From contig CM065650.1 of assembly GCA_033220425.1 (NCBI GenBank), positions 62,001 through 126,000 on the forward strand: a DNA stretch of 64,000 nucleotides. Direction: 5' to 3'. This document shows positions 59,564-64,000 of this stretch, in pieces (positions within the stretch are counted from its first letter, which is position 1; every line of letters begins with the position of its first letter). A program made the position numbers and the translations under genes. The notes beneath the pieces are model-generated. The model was not told the DNA's origin and searched no databases. It was given only the letters and a program-made list of their open reading frames with translations. The stretch is from Lepraria neglecta. Its lineage: Eukaryota; Ascomycota; Lecanoromycetes; Lecanorales; Stereocaulaceae.

Positions 59564-59996
59564 TGTTACGATCAGGAAACATGATCAGGGATGCGCTCAT
59601 GGAGCGTAGCGCCCGTTATGGTTCGAGTCGACGAGTCGGTGTCCGACTCGGACAGACCCTAAAGGCTTGGCATGTTAAGCGATGAGCGCAGTGGTCGCAA
59701 TGAGCGCAGATGCGATCAGTGCGATTAGTGCGATCAAGAATGCTTGGCATGGATTTCGTATATCTATATATGCGGAGCACTACTCACTACTTGGAGCATC
59801 GTGCTCAACTTGCTATTCAATTGTTTACTATATACGATAGATCTCTTAGGCTAGGCAGTAAATATATATTATCTAATTATATACCAGACCCGCTTAGTAT
59901 CACTTGAAGCCTGCTTCACCTCTTGTTGGTTATACCTCCATCCCTATTAAGAATCAATCTACACTACGACCACCGCACGCAACGTGGTTCGTAACA
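59564..59996 (+). repeat. 5' LTR of element H (433 bp)
   Basis: TATATA lies about 35-40 nt before GTGCTCAA (59801-59808), which is complementary to TTGAGCAC at 59999-60006, two bases inside the LTR end. The open frame 59710-59907 is LTR sequence. Confidence 0.92.
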
Positions 59997-61423
59997 CTTT
60001 GAGCACCCTTAAGGATAAGTGCTATACTAAGAGACCCCAGGGTACCTACCCTAAGCTCCTCAGGAGGAGGAAGTAGATAACGACGCCCAACTATTAACGA
60101 AGGACTCAGCAGATATATTAAGATAGCCTAGCCCGACTTATACTACGGAGAGAGAGATAAGCTTAAGGGATAGCTATCCTAGGTATTACTTTACTTAAAG
60201 TTCTAAGGAGATCTTATACCTATATAATAATATCCTACCTTCACTATTACTTACTTACGTAGAAGAGCCTAAAAGTAGGTTAATCCGTTCTTAAAGAAGT
60301 ATATAGAAGATAATAACGAAGACGGCGAAATTAAATAATAGATAGAGAGTATAGCTATATTTAGACTCGAAATCTACTATATATTCGGTCTATCGAACGA
60401 AGTTAATATAGCGATATAAACTATCCAGTATATAACCTAGAAGAAATCTATATTAGAGTACTCGACTTAATTTTAGTAATATATAGTAAAGACTAACTAG
60501 GACGATAATATATTGATAATTATATACCGAAGAGGTCTTAAGGATAATATTAAAGACGAGCTTATAAGGTTAGGGATTATTATTAATACCTTTAATAAAC
60601 TAATTAAAGAAGTAATCGAAATTAATAATAAGCTATTTAAAAGGACTATAGAGAAAAGATATAATAGAGGAGTCGGCGGAATAGGATACTTAAGCTTTTT
60701 CGCTAAATCAAGGAGCTATTACCTAGGATATAAAGAATATAACCCCTACGGGTATACGCCTATAGAACTGGACTTTACGGAGAAGAAAGGTAAATATACC
60801 TTTAGGGGGCTAGCCGGGGGTAAGAAGTAGCAAGGGGGTAATAAGAAAATACTAAAGTGTTATAGCTATAGTAAACCGGGCTACTTTACTAGAGACTACA
60901 AGTTAAAAAATATAGTATATCGACTATAGCTAAATATACTAGAGAAAGTATATACCTAGGACAATATAGACGGTACGCCTAAGGAGATTCTACTAGTATA
61001 GGATAAAGTCGAAGAAGATATTAGTTCCTAGTATAATAGGATAATATAAGAAGAACTCGATAAAGAATCCGAAAACGGCGATAACGACTTTATAAGGAAG
61101 TTAAATATATATATTAGGGAATAATATAGGAATAACCTAAATACTAAAGACGGTAGTAAGGCTTAAGAAGAAAAGTCTAAGTAGAACTAGAAAGAAAGCG
61201 AAATAGATCTAGAGTAGGAAGAAGCCCTTAGTATATTAGAAGCTAAGTAGAAAGAAATACGACTACTAAGAAGGATAATACCTAAAACTACTATATCTAA
61301 GGAAGAAGAAGAAAGCTCTAAGGAATATATATAGCTAGACTATTAGATAGATCGGAATTACCGAGGTCATAAGAGTATACTATAGGAAGAATATATATCG
61401 CTTTACTATATATAGTATAGTAC
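59564..61423 (+). mobile_element. Ty3/gypsy element H, LTR and gag part (A-family), decayed
   Basis: A 433-bp LTR (59564-59996, TGTTACGATCAGG...GTTCGTAACA) with one copy of the 76-bp U3 unit, inserted in the reverse transcriptase of F. The leader and gag follow. An open stretch at 60513-60830 belongs to gag (DELIRLGIIINTFNKLIKEV), and a zinc-knuckle-like segment follows near 60.86 kb. Element I interrupts it at 61424. Decayed. Confidence 0.85.
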
Positions 61424-61928
61424 TGTTATAGACCGTGCGTACCGGTATCGTATATAGATTGATTCTCAATAAGGATGGAGGTATAACCAATAAGAGGTAA
61501 AGCAGGCTTCAGTGGTACTAAGCGGGTCTGGTATATAATTAGGTAATATATGTTTAGTGCCTAGCCTAAGAGATCTATCGCATATAGTAAATAATTAAAT
61601 AGTAAGTTAAGCACGATACTCCAAATAGTAAGTAGTACTCCGTATATATAGATATACGAAATCCATACTAAATATTCTTGATCGCACTGATCGCACTAAT
61701 CGCATCTGCGCTTATTACGACTACTACGCTTATCGCTTAATATGCCAAGCCTTCCTAATCGTACTGATCGCACTAATCGCATCTACGCTCGTTGCGACCA
61801 CTACGCTTATCGCTTAATATACTAAGCCTTCAGGGTCTATCTAAGTCGGATACCGACTTATCGACTCGAACTATAACGGGCGCTACGCTCTATAAGCGTA
61901 TCTCTGATTATATTTCCTAATCGTAATA
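61424..61928 (-). repeat. 3' LTR of element I (505 bp)
   Basis: Plus-strand ends TGTTATAGACCG and CTAATCGTAATA. Near-identical in layout to the LTR of element C (3559-4064), with the doubled 76-bp unit. Confidence 0.9.
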
Positions 61929-61979
61929 TTAGCTCCCTCTCCTAGATTTCTCGTCCCGAGAAACTATCTATCCTTTATA

Positions 61980-62540
61980 CTACCCCGATATACTAAATAT
62001 TTAGATAAACCGACTATCCGCTAAACGGTATTGGCCAGTAAGCTAAACGAAGTTATTATACGGCTGTACTCCCGATATATTACCAGCGGCAAATAGTATC
62101 TAATAGGTATAGGGTCCGATAGGTATTCTAACTATATAGGTAGCGGTAGGAAATATAACCTTATAGTATTACCCCTCGAAATATATTATATTAAGACGGA
62201 ATAAAAGGAAGTATAGTTATAATTAAAAAATATACGCGAAGAGCTTAAGGATTATATATAAAAATTAATAGAGGAATCTATATATCTTTAGACTACGCTA
62301 ATACGCCTTTAGATATAGTATAAATATCTTAAAAATAAAAAGCGGAAGATTATAGACTAAGAGATATAGAATATTAAGGAGTTAGAAGAAGACTAGTAGT
62401 CTATCCCAAGTATTCCTAATAATTAGATATTCAACGTCTCGTCCGAACAATTTGGCTTCCTAGCCGGAACCGATTGGTCCTCCTTCCCGATCGTTCCCGG
62501 AACTCCTATAGAAGGCCCTGGCAGTTCCGGAGGTTCTTAA
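61980..62540 (+). other. Antisense coding-like region of element I
   Basis: Same position and order as in elements A, B and D: between integrase and the 3' LTR, on the strand opposite to pol. It carries an AT-shifted version of the charged segment and the Gly/Pro/Ser-rich tail seen in A. Broken. Confidence 0.45.
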
Positions 62541-64000
62541 GGGGTTCCTAGGTGTTTTCGGTATTATTATACCCTTTCTATTTAACTAGATATTTCTAAT
62601 TAACCTAATTTAGAATCCTCTTAACCTCGAACTCTATTTCTTCCTTAATATTATAGTAAAACGTTTCTTAGAGAGGTATATTAGAGTCTGCTAGCTCTAA
62701 GAGTAAGATATAGAATACCGGATATACTTTAGTATTAGGTAGTAGTTAGAGTTTATAGTTAACTGGTCCTTTTAACCGTTTAATTAAGAATAGTCTAACC
62801 TTAATATAATCTAGTTTCTTATTTAGTCTTGTCGTCCTTATATTTTTTATTAGGAAGTATACTTTATCCCCCTTATTTAGCTAAGGAATATTCTTTCTTT
62901 TCTTATTAATCTATTCCTTTAACTTCTTATTAGAGCTCTTAATAGACCTTTATATATCCTTATATAAATTCTTTAGCTCTTCTACCTTAACTAAGGCTCT
63001 TTCTATATTAGGTCCCTCTCTTAGTTATAGAAATATATTTATATTCTTTCTATAGTTAGTAAAGAATAGGGTCAGTCCGGTTATATCTAACTACTTATTA
63101 TTATACGCTAGTTATACTATTAGAAGTAGTAAAACCTAGTTATCCTACTTCTAGTTTATATAATATCTTAAATATACTTCTATTATCTAGTTTACACGTT
63201 CTATTTATCTATTAGTCTATAGGTAATATACTATTAATATCCGAAGTTTAGTTCTAATTACTACTATAAGCGTTTTCTAGTAGTTAGAAGTAAATAACTT
63301 ATCTCTATTAGATATTATCGACTTTGGTATACTATAATCCCTTATTAGCTTATTAAGTAGTATAAAGGCTAACTAATCTACCTTATATATCTCCTTAAAA
63401 GGTATTATAATTATATACTTTATAAGTTTATCTATAATAACTATAATCGAGTTAAAGGTATCCTATATAGCCGGATCTTTTAAAGGTAGTAGTTTAACTA
63501 TAAAGTCTATTATAATATTATCCTATAGTAATTCTAGTATAGGAGTAAACTATATTTATCTATACTTGGCGTATCGTGCCGCCTTATTCTACTAGTACTA
63601 GATATATTTTTTAATATATTATTTAACGCGTGTCCGAAGTCTCGGCGCTACATATCCTCGTCCTAGGAGTTCTATAGTCTTAGCTACTCCTAGGTAACCT
63701 TATAAAGGGTCGTCGTAGTAATCCCTAATTACTTCCTTAATATATATATTAGGTAAGTAGGTCTTATCCTAGTATTTAAGTAATACTAAATCCTACTAAT
63801 CTTTTCGTAGGTTTATTACGAATATATCGTTATCGTAGGCCTTTACGATTCTATTAGTTATATTAGGTCCTAATATATAAAGGGTCGTTACTAATACCTA
63901 GTATAGTATAAGTAATCCGTCCGCCTCTCTCTTTAGGATAGGTTATTCCGTAATATTCTTTTCTTCTATATAGTCCGATCGCCTACTTAGGGCGTCTACT

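Larger units (their letters stand above)
61424..64000 (-). mobile_element. Ty3/gypsy element I, 3' LTR to integrase (partial), decayed
   Basis: A minus-strand A-family element inserted into H. The 3' LTR is 61424-61928 (505 bp, two copies of the 76-bp U3 unit). A 3' region with an antisense coding-like stretch follows (about 61980-62540), and then integrase up to the window edge. The left flank is AGTAC (61419-61423); the partner target duplication would lie outside. Heavily RIP-decayed. Confidence 0.88.

Overview
The window looks like a repeat-rich, AT-rich compartment of a filamentous ascomycete (Pezizomycotina). Three things point there: short GT-AG introns (about 45-100 nt) in recognisable fungal gene families, Ty3/gypsy and Ty1/copia retrotransposons, and near-total loss of CA and TG dinucleotides in the repeats (TA-rich, stop-rich). 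That last pattern is the signature of repeat-induced point mutation (RIP). The species cannot be named from the sequence.

Layout. (1) 1-32.3 kb is a repeat block. It holds a partial minus-strand gypsy element with its LTR; a cluster of a non-coding repeat family (called R here) in alternating orientations with a solo LTR inside it; a complete minus-strand gypsy element (9581-16174, target duplication TCTAT); and a plus-strand gypsy element (16576-29849, target duplication CTCTA) carrying a second complete element nested inside it (19798-26371, target duplication CTCAG/CTTAG). These sit in a plus-strand sequence almost without G. (2) 32.3-38.7 kb is GC-richer and decayed: an unrecognised split gene whose intron is a tetranucleotide microsatellite, a 172-bp satellite, and a large OrsD-domain (DUF3505) gene riddled with stops but still in frame. 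(3) 38.7-48.7 kb is a normal-composition gene island that resembles a small secondary-metabolism cluster. It has an adenylation-domain scrap, an alpha/beta hydrolase, two paralogous SAM methyltransferases, a cytochrome P450 and a rhodopsin-like membrane protein. I resolved exon structures for most of them from splice sites and reading phase. (4) 48.9-64 kb is a nested stack: a copia element invaded by gypsy element F, F invaded by chromodomain element G and by element H, and H invaded by element I, which leaves the window.

How the genes may work together. Hydrolase, methyltransferase 1 and P450 lie head-to-tail on the minus strand. The membrane protein and methyltransferase 2 lie on the plus strand, divergent from the P450 across about 1.4 kb. 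P450 oxidation, methylation and ester hydrolysis are common tailoring steps, but no intact backbone synthase, transporter or transcription factor is present, so the product is unknown and the cluster may be a remnant.

Most interesting signals: an antisense coding-like region conserved in the 3' part of at least four gypsy copies; short LTR/leader complementarities that suggest self-priming; a mosaic element; and long tracts with essentially no G on one strand. All retroelements here are fossils.
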